Part shown: piece by piece, positions 1 to 8,369 of the stretch
Layout of the letters: every line of letters begins with the position of its first letter
Position numbering within the stretch: position 1 is the first letter of the stretch
Assembly: GCF_019890635.1 (NCBI RefSeq)
Contig: NZ_JAIOAB010000065.1
Location: 1 to 42,924, forward strand
DNA: 42,924 nt
From: Streptomyces sennicomposti
Lineage (GTDB): Bacteria; Actinomycetota; Actinomycetes; Streptomycetales; Streptomycetaceae
Direction of reading: 5' to 3'
Position numbers and translations under genes: made by a program
Notes under the pieces: model-generated
The model's input: only the letters and a program-made list of their open reading frames with translations
Told to the model about the DNA's origin: nothing
Databases searched by the model: none

Positions 1-172
1 CGGACCGTCCATGGCGTCCCGGCCCTTCGCCCCGGAGCCCACCCCCGTCGCCCCCGAGGACGACATCCCCGAGGACGACGACCCCGACCTGAACGAGTCG
101 GCCCTGTCCGGCCGCGAACTGATCGTGCGGGAACTGGGCGCGACGGTGGTCGAGGAATACACGACGGAGTGA
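1..172 (+). CDS. dnaX: DNA polymerase III subunit gamma/tau, C-terminal end (partial)
   Basis: An open frame enters from the left edge and stops at TGA 170-172, leaving 56 residues. They comprise an acidic, Pro/Glu/Asp-rich linker and then a short ordered tail ending RELGATVVEEYTTE. A tail of this type closes the gamma/tau subunit of the replicative clamp loader in Streptomyces. The position directly upstream of purD fits the genus gene order, where dnaX precedes purD. The ATPase domain lies outside the window, so the name rests on the tail and on synteny. Confidence 0.7.
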   Translation, partial: GPSMASRPFAPEPTPVAPEDDIPEDDDPDLNESALSGRELIVRELGATVVEEYTTE

Positions 173-242
173 CCGCCGGACCGCCCGGCTTCCCTCCGAG
201 TCGCCGCCCCGTCCCGGTCCGTTCGCAGGTTTGCGCCCTGGC

Positions 243-574
243 GTGGTCCCCGCCATGCGGGGGGGGGTCCCCGCTACCGGCGCGGCGCCCGCGAGCACGC
301 CCGGTGGTCCCCGCGCACGCGGGGGTGGTCCCGGGGACGGCATCATGTCGCCGATCCCGCCGGGGTGGTCCCCGCCCACGCGGGGGTGGTCCCGACCTCG
401 GGGACGCGCGAGCGCTGATCGCTGTGCGGTCCCCGCGCGCGGGGGCGGTCCCCCACGAGCGGCACCGTCGCCGCCGCCTGGGTCGTGCGGTCCCCGCGCG
501 CGGGGGCGGTTTGCCGAGGGCGCGCTGCGCATCCAGGCCGTCGACGTGTGGTCCCCGCGCGCGGGGCCGGTCCT
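243..574 (+). CRISPR. Degenerate type I-E-like CRISPR array, six repeats, no cas genes in view
   Basis: Repeats begin at 243, 304, 365, 426, 487 and 548: exactly 61 bases apart, which equals a 29-base repeat plus a 32-base spacer. The best copy (304-332) starts GTGGTCCCCGCGCACG and ends GCGGGGGTGGTCCC, with the CCCCGC/GCGGGG stem of type I-E repeats known from actinobacteria. Copies 1-3 keep the GTGGTCCCC start; copy 1 has lost a base and has a G run. Copies 4-6 have lost two bases in the loop and read GCGGTCCCCGCGCGCGGGG; their repeats may be taken from two bases further left (424, 485, 546). The five spacers (272-303, 333-364, 394-425, about 453-486, about 514-547) are all different. By analogy with E. 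coli repeat orientation, transcription would be rightward, with any leader at 173-242. It lies between dnaX and purD. Confidence 0.82.
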
Positions 575-693
575 CCGCTGTCTCTTCGGCGCCGCACCCC
601 GGCGTCCCCTCGGAGGAACCTACGAACCCCTGCCCCCCTCCCCCTCGGCGGCCCGCACAAAGGGCCGGACGTGGGTGCCGTTAGGCTGACCCC

Positions 694-1947
694 GTGAAGG
701 TCCTCGTCATCGGTAGCGGCGCGCGTGAGCACGCCCTGTGCCGTTCCCTGTCCCTCGACCCCGCCGTCACCGCGCTGCACTGCGCGCCCGGCAACGCCGG
801 CATCGCCGAGGTCGCCGAGCTGCACCGGGTCGACGCCCTGGACGGCGCGGCCGTCTCCGCGCTGGCCGTGGAGCTGGGCGCCGACCTCGTGGTCGTCGGC
901 CCGGAGGCCCCGCTGGTCGCCGGTGTCGCCGACGCCGTGCGCGAGGCCGGCATCCCGGTCTTCGGCCCCTCCCAGGAGGCCGCGCGGCTGGAGGGCTCCA
1001 AGGCCTTCGCCAAGGACGTGATGGCGGGCGCGGGCGTCCCCACGGCACGTTCGTACGTCTGCACGACCGAGGCGGAGGTCACCGAGGCGCTCAACGCCTT
1101 CGGCGCCCCCTACGTCGTCAAGGACGACGGCCTCGCCGCCGGCAAGGGCGTCGTCGTCACGGACGACGTCGAGGCCGCCCGGGCGCACGCCGCCGCCTGC
1201 GACCGCGTCGTGATCGAGGAGTACCTCGACGGCCCCGAGGTGTCCCTCTTCGCCGTCACCGACGGCGTGACCGTCCTCCCGCTCCAGCCCGCGCAGGACT
1301 TCAAGCGCGCCCTGGACGGCGACGAGGGGCCGAACACCGGCGGCATGGGCGCCTACTCCCCGCTGCCCTGGGCCGACCCCGCGCTCGTGGACGAGGTCAT
1401 GCGGACCGTGCTGCAGCCCACCGTGGACGAGATGCGCCGCCGGGGCACCCCGTTCTCCGGGCTGCTCTACGCCGGTCTCGCGATCACCGGCCGCGGTGTC
1501 CGCGTGATCGAGTTCAACGCCCGTTTCGGCGACCCCGAGACCCAGGTCGTCCTCGCCCGGCTGCGCACCCCCCTCGCGGGCGTCCTGATGGCCGCCGCCA
1601 CCGGCAACCTCGCCGACCTCGAACCCCTGCGCTGGAGCGACGAGGCGGCCGTCACCGTGGTCGTCGCCTCGCACAACTACCCCGGCGCCCCGCGCACCGG
1701 CGACCCGATCACCGGCCTGGACGAGGTGGCCGCGAAGGACGCCCCGCACGCGTACGTGCTGCACGCCGGCACCCGGCGCGAGGGCGACGCCGTGCTGAGC
1801 GCGGGCGGCCGGGTCCTGTCGGTCACCGCGACCGGCGCGGACCTGACGGAGGCGCGCGAGCGGGCGTACGTGGCGGTCGCGCGGATCGGCCTGGACGGCT
1901 CCCAGCACCGCACCGACATCGCCGCGAAGGCGGCGGCGGGCGCGTGA
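694..1947 (+). CDS. purD: Phosphoribosylamine--glycine ligase (GAR synthetase)
   Basis: PurD joins glycine to 5-phosphoribosylamine using ATP, the second step of purine synthesis, in the cytosol. The 417-residue product has the usual family length. It starts MKVLVIGSGAREHAL, the N-terminal Rossmann-like loop. The ATP-grasp domain follows, with KDDGLAAGKGVVV and EEYLDGPEVSL, and then the glycine/metal site GEGPNTGGMGAYSP-like segment and FNARFGDPETQ. The start is GTG at 694. It is transcribed away from the CRISPR array, about 120 bases downstream of the last repeat. It stands alone here, although other purine genes follow within 20 kb. Function is certain from sequence. Confidence 0.97.
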   Translation: MKVLVIGSGAREHALCRSLSLDPAVTALHCAPGNAGIAEVAELHRVDALDGAAVSALAVELGADLVVVGPEAPLVAGVADAVREAGIPVFGPSQEAARLEGSKAFAKDVMAGAGVPTARSYVCTTEAEVTEALNAFGAPYVVKDDGLAAGKGVVVTDDVEAARAHAAACDRVVIEEYLDGPEVSLFAVTDGVTVLPLQPAQDFKRALDGDEGPNTGGMGAYSPLPWADPALVDEVMRTVLQPTVDEMRRRGTPFSGLLYAGLAITGRGVRVIEFNARFGDPETQVVLARLRTPLAGVLMAAATGNLADLEPLRWSDEAAVTVVVASHNYPGAPRTGDPITGLDEVAAKDAPHAYVLHAGTRREGDAVLSAGGRVLSVTATGADLTEARERAYVAVARIGLDGSQHRTDIAAKAAAGA

Positions 1948-2405
1948 CGGGACCCGGGCGGCCCGCGTCCCCCAGCGACGTGCGCCGCCCGCCTCCCTCA
2001 GCGACCTGAGCAGCCCCTCCCCACAGCGACCTGGGCAGTCCAGCCCTCCCCGCAGCGCCCCGAGAGCCCCCTCCCGCAGCGCCGCGGAGCGCCCCGCACC
2101 GCCTCCCAGCAGCGCGACCAGCACCACGGCCAGTACCACGGCCAGTACCTCTCACCCTCCTTCCCCGACGGTCGGGCCCCGGACACGAGCCGAGGCCCGA
2201 CCCTTGCTTTGCGTCGACCACCTTTGACCAAAGCCATTCCATCGAGTGAGCAATGCCCCATCCGGCTGACGCGGGCCGAGGCCCCAACTAGGGTGCGGCG
2301 CAAGCGTTCCGGCACTTGGCCCACCGGCATTGCGATGTCAGTGACGGGTGCCACAGTGGGGGAGTGAGCAACGCCAGGACAGTCGCGAGGGGGTGACGAA
2401 CGGCC
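1948..2405. other. Intergenic region with imperfect short repeats and a terminator
   Basis: No convincing gene is present. The left part holds an imperfect cytosine-rich repeat of roughly 25-28 bases around CCTCCCCACAGCGACCTG (about 1990-2090). A perfect 12-base direct repeat of ACCACGGCCAGT follows at about 2122-2147. A hairpin with 8-base arms GTCGGGCC/GGCCCGAC (2171-2178 and 2194-2201), followed by a pyrimidine-rich stretch, probably ends purD transcription. The right part should hold the promoter of the next gene. Confidence 0.55.
2171..2201 (+). terminator. Probable terminator after purD
   Basis: Arms GTCGGGCC and GGCCCGAC are perfectly complementary around a 15-base loop and are followed by CCTTGCTTTG. 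It lies 220 bases after purD, with no gene in between. Confidence 0.5.
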
Positions 2406-4838
2406 GTGACCGGTACGGGTGCCGAAGTCGGCGCGCAGTTCGCGCGCTCCAGGGCCCTCGCCGTGCTGCGCGTGCGCGGCCGGGCGCTGGCCGTCGCCCT
2501 GCTGCCCGCCGCCCTCGCCGTGATCCTGCTCGCGGGCGGCTCCACGGGCCATCTCGTGGGCGGCGGCTGGGACGCGGCCCGCTGGACCGTGGGCGTCGTC
2601 GCGCTCGTCGTCCTGCTCGCCGCCGCCGGCGTCGGCGTGGTCGTCGCCCGCTCCCGCCCGGCCATGAGCCCGACGGTCCCAGTGCCCGAGGAGACCGCCC
2701 CGGACCTGTACCGGCTGGTCCGCGACCTGGCCGACCGGCTCGACGTCCCGGCGCCGTCCGCCATAGCGCTCACCCCGGACTGCGACAGCTGGCTGGAGGA
2801 CCGCACCCATCCGGCCCACGCCCCACCCGAACGCGCCGACCGCTCCGAACGCGCCGAGGACACCGACCGCGACGAGCCGGACGGGCTGCGCGGCCTGTCC
2901 CCGTCCCGTCCGCGCCGTACGGCGGCGGCGCCCGTCCTCGTGATCGGCTCGCCGTTCCTGTGGTGGATGCGGGTGGGCGAACTGCGCGCCGTCCTCGCCC
3001 CGGTCGTCGCCGGTACGGGACCCGCCGCGCACCCGGACATAGCCGCCGCCCGCCGGTTCGTACGCGGCCTGGACGCGGCGGTGGGCGCCGCCTCGACGCC
3101 CGGCCGCGGCCCCCTGACGCGCGCGGTGCACGCGGGCGTCGGCCCGGTCGCCCGGCTGCTGCTGCGCGGCTGCCGGGAGGACGCGGCCCTGATGGAGCGG
3201 GGCGTGGCCGCGGCGGCGGCCGAGCGTGCACAGGCTGTGGACTACGGCCTGCGGATCGTCGCCCAGGAGCAGGTGGGCCTCGCGTACGCGGGCTGGGACC
3301 GGCTGCTGACCCGGGTCGCGCTGCCCGCCTGGCGGATGGGCCGCTGGCCCTCCCGGCTGGACGCGGGCGTGGTCGCCGCCCTCACCGAACTGTCCCGCCG
3401 GGACCGGCTGGCCGAGGGCTTCGCGTCCCGGCTCGGCGAGCGCCCGGCGTGCGATCTGCTGGAGGAGCCCGGCGCGGTGGACGAGGCCACCTCGCTGCTG
3501 GCCGCGCGGCTGTTCCACGGCGGCCCGGCCGAGCAGGGCCCGGACTGGGCCCCGGTGGACTGGCAGGCGTACCCGGAGGAGGTCGTGGACCGCAAGTGGC
3601 GCACCGACGCCGCCCGGCTCCACCGGGTGCTGGACGCCCTCGGGGTGCCGCACTGTCCCACTCCGCCGGCCATCGACCCGCACGGCCCGACCCTGGCCCG
3701 CGTCCTGGACCACCTCTCCGTCCCGCCGCGCCCCGCGGCCGCCCCGCGCCCGCCGACCCGGCCGCCCACCGCCGCGGACGGTACGTCCGCGATCCCGCCG
3801 CACCCGATACGCACCGCCCCGCCGACCGCGATACCCGGCTCCCCGGCGACATCCGCCGACTCGGCGCGTCCGGCGCTTCCGGCGCTTCCGGCGGATCCGG
3901 CGGATCCGGAGGCGGTGTCGGCCGGCGCGGACGCCGGGGACGACGCCATGACCGAGGACCTGGAGCAGGCCCTGCGGCGAGGTCTGGAGGAGGGCCTGAT
4001 GGACGCGGACGCCACGCATGACACGGACGACGCCCCCCGCACAGCCCCCCTGGACCAGCCGGACCGTCTGGACCAGCCGGCCCCCTCGGACCAGCCGGCC
4101 CCCTCGGACCAGCCGGCCCCCTCGGACCAGCCGGCCCCCTCGGACCAGCGGGACCCCCGGCACCAACCGGCCCCCCGGCGCCAGCCGGACGCCCTGGACC
4201 CCTGGGACCGGACCGACCAGACCGACTGGACCGACCAGTTCGCCCAGTCCGACCGGGCCGACCAGTCCAATTGGACCGACCAGATCGCCCAGACCGACCG
4301 GCCCGACCAGCACGACCAGATCGGTCCGACCGACCACATCGTCCCGACCGTCCCGACCGACCCGATCCACGCCCCCGACGACGCCCCGGAGGACGAAGAG
4401 GAGGCCGACCTCGCGGGCGGCCTCGCGAACGAGCGCAGCGCCGCCCTCGCCGCCGGTCTCACCGCCGAGCTGGCCCGCGAGGAGGCCGCCGCGCCGGCGG
4501 CGCGCACGGCGGCGCAGGGAGCCGGCGGCCAGGGAGCCGGCGCGCCCCCCTGGGACCAGGACTCGCTGCCGCTCTTCCCGCTCCAGCCGCCCCGCACCGG
4601 CCGCGAACTCCTCGCCGACCACGTCACCGCGATGGTCTGCTGCGCGGCGATGGACACCGCGGGCGCGGTCCCGGGCCTCGACTGGCTCGACGGCCCGACC
4701 CTCCTGGTGGACGGCGTGCGCGCCACCGATCTCGGGGCGAGGGTGCTCGCCCTGGTCGAGGACGGCGACCCGGTCCCGCTGCGGACGTGGTTGATCGATT
4801 CGGGCATACGTCCGGAGAAGCCGGTGCGCCTGGGCTGA
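2406..4838 (+). CDS. Large membrane protein with degenerate M48-peptidase-like region and low-complexity tail
   Basis: The protein has 810 residues and a GTG start preceded by GAGGGGGT. There are two N-terminal membrane segments (about 27-44 and 60-80). A cytosolic-type domain follows with a helix-rich YRLVRDLADRLDVPAP segment and VLVIGSPFLWWMRVGELRAVLAPVV (about 177-201, quoted as two parts: VLVIGSPFLWWMRV and GELRAVLAPVV). In M48 metalloproteases the same layout reads LxVGxPLL...ELRAVLAHELGH. Here the HExxH motif is absent, so I infer an inactive relative. Residues about 440-660 are Pro/Ser/Asp/Gln-rich, with DQPAPS repeats and then DQ-spaced repeats. The last about 140 residues look ordered again. 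It probably matches the conserved unknown gene that follows purD in the genus. Its function is not known. Confidence 0.8.
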   Translation: MTGTGAEVGAQFARSRALAVLRVRGRALAVALLPAALAVILLAGGSTGHLVGGGWDAARWTVGVVALVVLLAAAGVGVVVARSRPAMSPTVPVPEETAPDLYRLVRDLADRLDVPAPSAIALTPDCDSWLEDRTHPAHAPPERADRSERAEDTDRDEPDGLRGLSPSRPRRTAAAPVLVIGSPFLWWMRVGELRAVLAPVVAGTGPAAHPDIAAARRFVRGLDAAVGAASTPGRGPLTRAVHAGVGPVARLLLRGCREDAALMERGVAAAAAERAQAVDYGLRIVAQEQVGLAYAGWDRLLTRVALPAWRMGRWPSRLDAGVVAALTELSRRDRLAEGFASRLGERPACDLLEEPGAVDEATSLLAARLFHGGPAEQGPDWAPVDWQAYPEEVVDRKWRTDAARLHRVLDALGVPHCPTPPAIDPHGPTLARVLDHLSVPPRPAAAPRPPTRPPTAADGTSAIPPHPIRTAPPTAIPGSPATSADSARPALPALPADPADPEAVSAGADAGDDAMTEDLEQALRRGLEEGLMDADATHDTDDAPRTAPLDQPDRLDQPAPSDQPAPSDQPAPSDQPAPSDQRDPRHQPAPRRQPDALDPWDRTDQTDWTDQFAQSDRADQSNWTDQIAQTDRPDQHDQIGPTDHIVPTVPTDPIHAPDDAPEDEEEADLAGGLANERSAALAAGLTAELAREEAAAPAARTAAQGAGGQGAGAPPWDQDSLPLFPLQPPRTGRELLADHVTAMVCCAAMDTAGAVPGLDWLDGPTLLVDGVRATDLGARVLALVEDGDPVPLRTWLIDSGIRPEKPVRLG
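4071..4142 (+). repeat. Four perfect 18-base tandem repeats inside the M48-like gene
   Basis: The unit GACCAGCCGGCCCCCTCG is repeated four times without change (4071, 4089, 4107, 4125), coding for DQPAPS four times. The unit length is a multiple of three, so copy changes would keep the frame. The following section continues with looser GACCAG repeats to about 4330. Confidence 0.95.
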
Positions 4839-5097
4839 CGGCGTTCTGACCAGGACCGACGCCGAACCCGTCGCCGCTCTACCGGACGGCCTTCTTCCAC
4901 TTTCGGCCAATTCGCAACGACTAGTGACAGCATGCGTGCGTAATGTGATGTGCTGGGACCGATCGCGCGCGTGGCAAACGCCCCCGACATACGACAGGCA
5001 CCGACAACCGCACAGTGAGCCGGCCGGACAGCCGCTCAAGGACGGACCCGCACCACCGCGCGAGCCGCCGAGGGGGCCACGAGGGAGGGGAACGGGC

Positions 5098-6594
5098 ATG
5101 GGATCGGAGCGCATCCGCCGCTGGGAGTCGGGAGCCCTCGCACACGCCGTCACGGACCCCTTCGGACAGGGACCCGTCCCCTGGCTGCGCGGCAGCGAGA
5201 CCTACTTCGACGACACCGGCCACGTCGTCCCCTGGTACGTCGACCCGGCGCCGAACACCGCGCTGCCCGGCGCGCCCCGCGTCCCGGCGCCCCGGTCCGC
5301 CGGCGGCGGCCTCCGCTCGGCCGACGACGTCCACCGCCAGATCAAGGGCTTCGCCTCCACCGGCGCCGTCACGCCCGGCGAGGCGATCGACTTCCACATC
5401 ACCGTGGACCCGCCCCAGCAGTTCGGCGTGGACGTCTACCGCATCGGCCACTACGGCGGCGACGGCGCCGCGAAGATCACCACCAGCCCCCGCCTGTCCG
5501 GCATCGTGCAGCCGCCGCCGCTGACCGCCGACCGCACGGTCTCCTGTCATCACTGGTGGCTGTCCTGGCGGCTCCAGGTCCCGTCGTACTGGAGCACCGG
5601 CGCCTATGTCGCCGTGCTGACCACGGCGGACGGCTACCGCTCGCACATCCCGTTCACCGTCCGCGACGACGACCCGGCGGATCTGCTCCTGCTGCTGCCG
5701 GACGTCACCTGGCAGGCCTACAACCTCTACCCGGAGGACGGTCACACCGGCGCCAGCCTCTACCACGCCTGGGACGAGGAGGGCCGGCTGCTGGGCGAGG
5801 CGGACGCGGCGACCACGGTCTCCTTCGACCGCCCGTACGCGGGCGCGGGCCTGCCCCTGCACGTCGGGCACGCCTACGACTTCATCCGCTGGGCCGAGCG
5901 CTACGGCTACGACCTCGCCTACGCCGACGCCCGCGACCTGCACGCCGGCCGGATCGACCCCACCCGCTACCGCGGCCTGGTCTTCCCCGGCCACGACGAG
6001 TACTGGTCGGTGCCGATGCGCCGCACGGTCGAACTGGCCCGCGAGACCGGCACCTCGCTGGTCTTCCTGTCCGCCAACACCATGTACTGGCAGGTGGAGC
6101 TGGGGCCGTCGCCGTCCGGGGTGCCCGACCGCCTGCTGACCTGCCGCAAACGCAAGGGCCCGGGCCGCCCGGTGCTGTGGCGGGAGATCGACCGCCCCGA
6201 GCAGCAGCTCATCGGCATCCAGTACGCCGGGCGCGTGCCCGAACCGCGCCCGATGGTCGTGCGCAACGCCGACCACTGGCTGTGGGAGTCGACCGGGGCG
6301 GGCGAGGGCGAGGAGATCCCCGGCCTGGTCGCGGGCGAGGCGGACCGCTACTTCCCGCGCACCCCGCTGCCCGACCACCAGGACCGCATCCTGCTCGCCC
6401 ACTCGCCCTACCCCGACGCCGACGGCGTGCGGCGCCACCAGGAGACCTCGCTGTACCGGGCGCCGTCCGGGGCGCTGGTCTTCGCCTCCGGGACGTTCGC
6501 CTGGTCGCCGGCCCTGGACCGTCCGGGCCACGCCGACCCCCGTATCCAGCGGGCCACCGCGAACCTGCTGGACCGCATCTGCAAACGCGACTGA
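5098..6594 (+). CDS. N,N-dimethylformamidase beta-subunit-like protein
   Basis: The product has 498 residues from the ATG at 5098, which is preceded by GAGGGAGGGG. The open frame extends upstream to 4924, but that part looks non-coding and lacks a ribosome site. The sequence carries the large-subunit-like fold of dimethylformamidase. There is an N-terminal beta-rich part with DVYRIGHYGGDGA, a segment DVTWQAYNLYPEDG, and then a Rossmann-like core with YRGLVFPGHDEYWS, LSANTMYWQ and a C-terminal ASGTFAWSPALD. Members of this family occur widely in Streptomyces without proof of amidase activity. No small-subunit gene is adjacent, so the real substrate is unknown. It sits between the M48-like gene and purC on the same strand. 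Confidence 0.8.
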   Translation: MGSERIRRWESGALAHAVTDPFGQGPVPWLRGSETYFDDTGHVVPWYVDPAPNTALPGAPRVPAPRSAGGGLRSADDVHRQIKGFASTGAVTPGEAIDFHITVDPPQQFGVDVYRIGHYGGDGAAKITTSPRLSGIVQPPPLTADRTVSCHHWWLSWRLQVPSYWSTGAYVAVLTTADGYRSHIPFTVRDDDPADLLLLLPDVTWQAYNLYPEDGHTGASLYHAWDEEGRLLGEADAATTVSFDRPYAGAGLPLHVGHAYDFIRWAERYGYDLAYADARDLHAGRIDPTRYRGLVFPGHDEYWSVPMRRTVELARETGTSLVFLSANTMYWQVELGPSPSGVPDRLLTCRKRKGPGRPVLWREIDRPEQQLIGIQYAGRVPEPRPMVVRNADHWLWESTGAGEGEEIPGLVAGEADRYFPRTPLPDHQDRILLAHSPYPDADGVRRHQETSLYRAPSGALVFASGTFAWSPALDRPGHADPRIQRATANLLDRICKRD

Positions 6595-6663
6595 CCCGCT
6601 GTCCGAGGCCGCCGCCCCCGTACGGGACAATCGAGCCATTGGACAGAACCACGGGGAGGAACC

Positions 6664-7563
6664 GTGTCCGGATTCGTCGAAAAGCCCGAGCCGATCCAGG
6701 TTCCGGGCCTGGTGCATCTGCACACCGGCAAGGTGCGCGAGCTGTACCGTAACGAGGCGGGCGACCTCGTGATGGTCGCCAGCGACCGCATGTCCGCCTA
6801 CGACTGGGTGCTGCCCACCGAGATCCCCGACAAGGGCCGCGTGCTCACGCGGCTGTCCCTGTGGTGGTTCGAACGGCTCGCCGACCTGGTCCCCAACCAC
6901 GTCATCGGCACCGACCTGCCTGACGGCGCCCCCGCCGACTGGGCCGGCCGGACCCTGGTGTGCAAGTCGCTGCGGATGGTCCCGGTGGAGTGCGTGGCCC
7001 GCGGCTACCTCACCGGCTCCGGCCTCGCCGAGTACGAGCAGAGCCGCACCGTCTGCGGTCTCGCCCTGCCCGAGGGCCTGGTGGACGGCTCCGAGCTGCC
7101 CGCCCCGATCTTCACCCCGGCCACCAAGGCCGAGGTCGGCGAGCACGACGAGAACGTCTCCTACGAGGAGGTGGCCCGCCAGGTCGGCGCCGAGACGGCC
7201 GCCGAGCTGCGCCAGGCCACCCTGGCCGTCTACAGCCGGGCCCGGGACATCGCCCGGGAGCGCGGGATCATCCTGGCCGACACCAAGTTCGAGTTCGGCT
7301 TCGACGGGGAGACGCTGGTCCTGGCCGACGAGGTCCTCACCCCGGACTCGTCCCGCTTCTGGCCGGCCGACCAGTGGCAGCCGGGCCGCGCGCAGCCCTC
7401 GTACGACAAGCAGTACGTCCGCGACTGGCTGACCTCCGCCGAGTCGGGCTGGGACCGCAGGAGCGAGCAGCCCCCGCCGCCGCTGCCGGAGAAGGTCGTC
7501 GAGGCCACCCGTGCCAAGTACGTGGAGGCCTACGAGCGGCTGACCGGCACCAGCTGGTCGTAG
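6664..7563 (+). CDS. purC: Phosphoribosylaminoimidazole-succinocarboxamide synthase (SAICAR synthetase)
   Basis: PurC joins aspartate to CAIR with ATP to give SAICAR. The 299-residue protein starts at GTG 6664 behind GGGAGGA. Family signatures are clear: GKVRELYRNEAGDLVMVASDR near the N-terminus (ATP site, seen as GKVRELY and VASDRMSAYD), ECVARGYLTGSG in the middle, and KAEVGEHDENVS and DTKFEFG in the second half. The length fits the longer PurC form with a C-terminal extension common in actinobacteria. A strong hairpin follows 18 bases after the stop. Confidence 0.97.
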   Translation: MSGFVEKPEPIQVPGLVHLHTGKVRELYRNEAGDLVMVASDRMSAYDWVLPTEIPDKGRVLTRLSLWWFERLADLVPNHVIGTDLPDGAPADWAGRTLVCKSLRMVPVECVARGYLTGSGLAEYEQSRTVCGLALPEGLVDGSELPAPIFTPATKAEVGEHDENVSYEEVARQVGAETAAELRQATLAVYSRARDIARERGIILADTKFEFGFDGETLVLADEVLTPDSSRFWPADQWQPGRAQPSYDKQYVRDWLTSAESGWDRRSEQPPPPLPEKVVEATRAKYVEAYERLTGTSWS

Positions 7564-7580
7564 CAGGGGAGCGGAAACGA

Positions 7581-7612
7581 CCGAGCCCCCCGGTGGAAGC
7601 CGGGGGGCTCGG
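7581..7612. terminator. Hairpin terminator between purC and tRNA-Gly
   Basis: Thirteen-base perfect arms CCGAGCCCCCCGG/CCGGGGGGCTCGG flank a six-base loop. It lies between convergent genes, purC on the plus strand and tRNA-Gly on the minus strand, so it can serve both. A long U run is missing, as is usual in this genus. Confidence 0.8.
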
Positions 7613-7618
7613 AACTGG

Positions 7619-7691
7619 AGCGGACGACGAGGCTCGAACTCGCGACCTCAACCTTGGCAAGGTTGCGCTCTACCAACTGAGCTACGTCCGC
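7619..7691 (-). tRNA. tRNA-Gly (anticodon GCC), copy 1
   Basis: On the minus strand the 73-base gene starts GCGGACGTAGCTC, pairs with CGTCCGC plus a T discriminator, and has the anticodon arm CAACCTTGCCAAGGTTG and the T-loop GTTCGAGCC. CCA is not encoded. It is identical over its full length to the copy at 11680-11752, which has the same orientation. Confidence 0.97.
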
Positions 7692-7714
7692 GTTGCGCCG
7701 TGGCGCGAGAGCCA

Positions 7715-8369
7715 CTATACCCAACCTCGCTCGCGTGCGAGGCGTACCGCCGCATGCCGGATTTCCGCGCCGAGTTTCGTCACGGCCGAGGACAGGTAGT
7801 TGCGGGCGGTCCCGGCGGACAGGGCGGCCCGCTCGGCGATCTCCGTGACCGGCGCGCCGTCGGCGGCCAGCTCCAGCACCTCGGCCTCGCGCGCGGTCAG
7901 CGGGGAGTCCCCGGCGGAGATCGCGTCGGCGGCCAACTCCGGGTCGACGGTGGGGGTCCCCCCGCGCCGTTCAGGCGTGGGGGAGGTTTCCGGCGTGGAC
8001 GGTGCGGATGATCTCGGCGAGCCGCTGGGCGCTGACCGTCTTCGGGACGAAGCCGCGCACCCCGGCGGCGAGCGCCCGTTTCAGATGCCCGGGCCGCCCG
8101 TGGCTGGTCACGATCAGCACCCGGCAGCCGGGCAGCTCGGCGCGCAGGGATGTGGCGACCTTCACACCGTCCGCGCCGGGCATCTGGAGATCCAGCACGG
8201 CCACGTCGGGGGTGTGCGCCCGGGCCATGGCCAGTGCCTCGGGTCTGCTGGCCGCCTCGGCGACGACCAGCAGGTCGTCCTCCGGGGAGAGCAGCGCGGC
8301 GAGCGCGCCCCGGATGAGGTGTTCGTTGCCGGCGAGCAGCAGCCGGACGGGGGCGGGGGACGTCGTCAT
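7715..8369 (-). pseudogene. NarL/DesR-type response regulator, interrupted by a palindromic insert
   Basis: The receiver half is read from ATG 8369, overlapping the kinase stop as ATGA. It has the phospho-acceptor in DVAVLDLQMPG (Asp about 60), TSHGRPGHLKRAL and the lysine loop VPKTVSAQRLAEIIRTVHAGN. After that the frame runs into TGA at about 7971. The DNA-binding half continues in another frame as VDPELAADAISAGDSPLTAREAEVL and ends ARERGWV at 7715, a normal LuxR-type helix-turn-helix. The break is a 37-base GC palindrome (7949-7985) in place of about two codons, which shifts the frame and adds a stop. The normally acidic site near residue 13 reads AGNEH, so one usual Asp is also lost. A separate HTH-only protein from TTG 7936 is possible but unlikely. 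Confidence 0.88.
7949..7985. repeat. 37-base GC-rich palindromic insert within the response regulator
   Basis: The plus strand reads GGTGGGGGTCCCCCC, a short GC centre and then GGCGTGGGGGAG. It has nested inverted arms GGGGGTCCCCC and CCCCCAC/GTGGGGG. I recognise the style of a short interspersed palindrome common between Streptomyces genes. Here it sits between codons that should be adjacent, GTTTCC (Gly-Asn on the minus strand) and GTCGAC (Val-Asp). It replaces about six bases, for a net gain of about 31. Confidence 0.75.

Noticed and set aside
343..2139. Long minus-strand frame across the CRISPR array and purD
   Set aside because: It is a shadow of purD in GC-rich DNA; the product is Gly/Arg/Ala-rich with no domain.
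4924..5097. Upstream extension of the dimethylformamidase-like frame to ATG 4924
   Set aside because: The extension has no ribosome site and non-coding composition; ATG 5098 has a strong GAGGGAGGGG.
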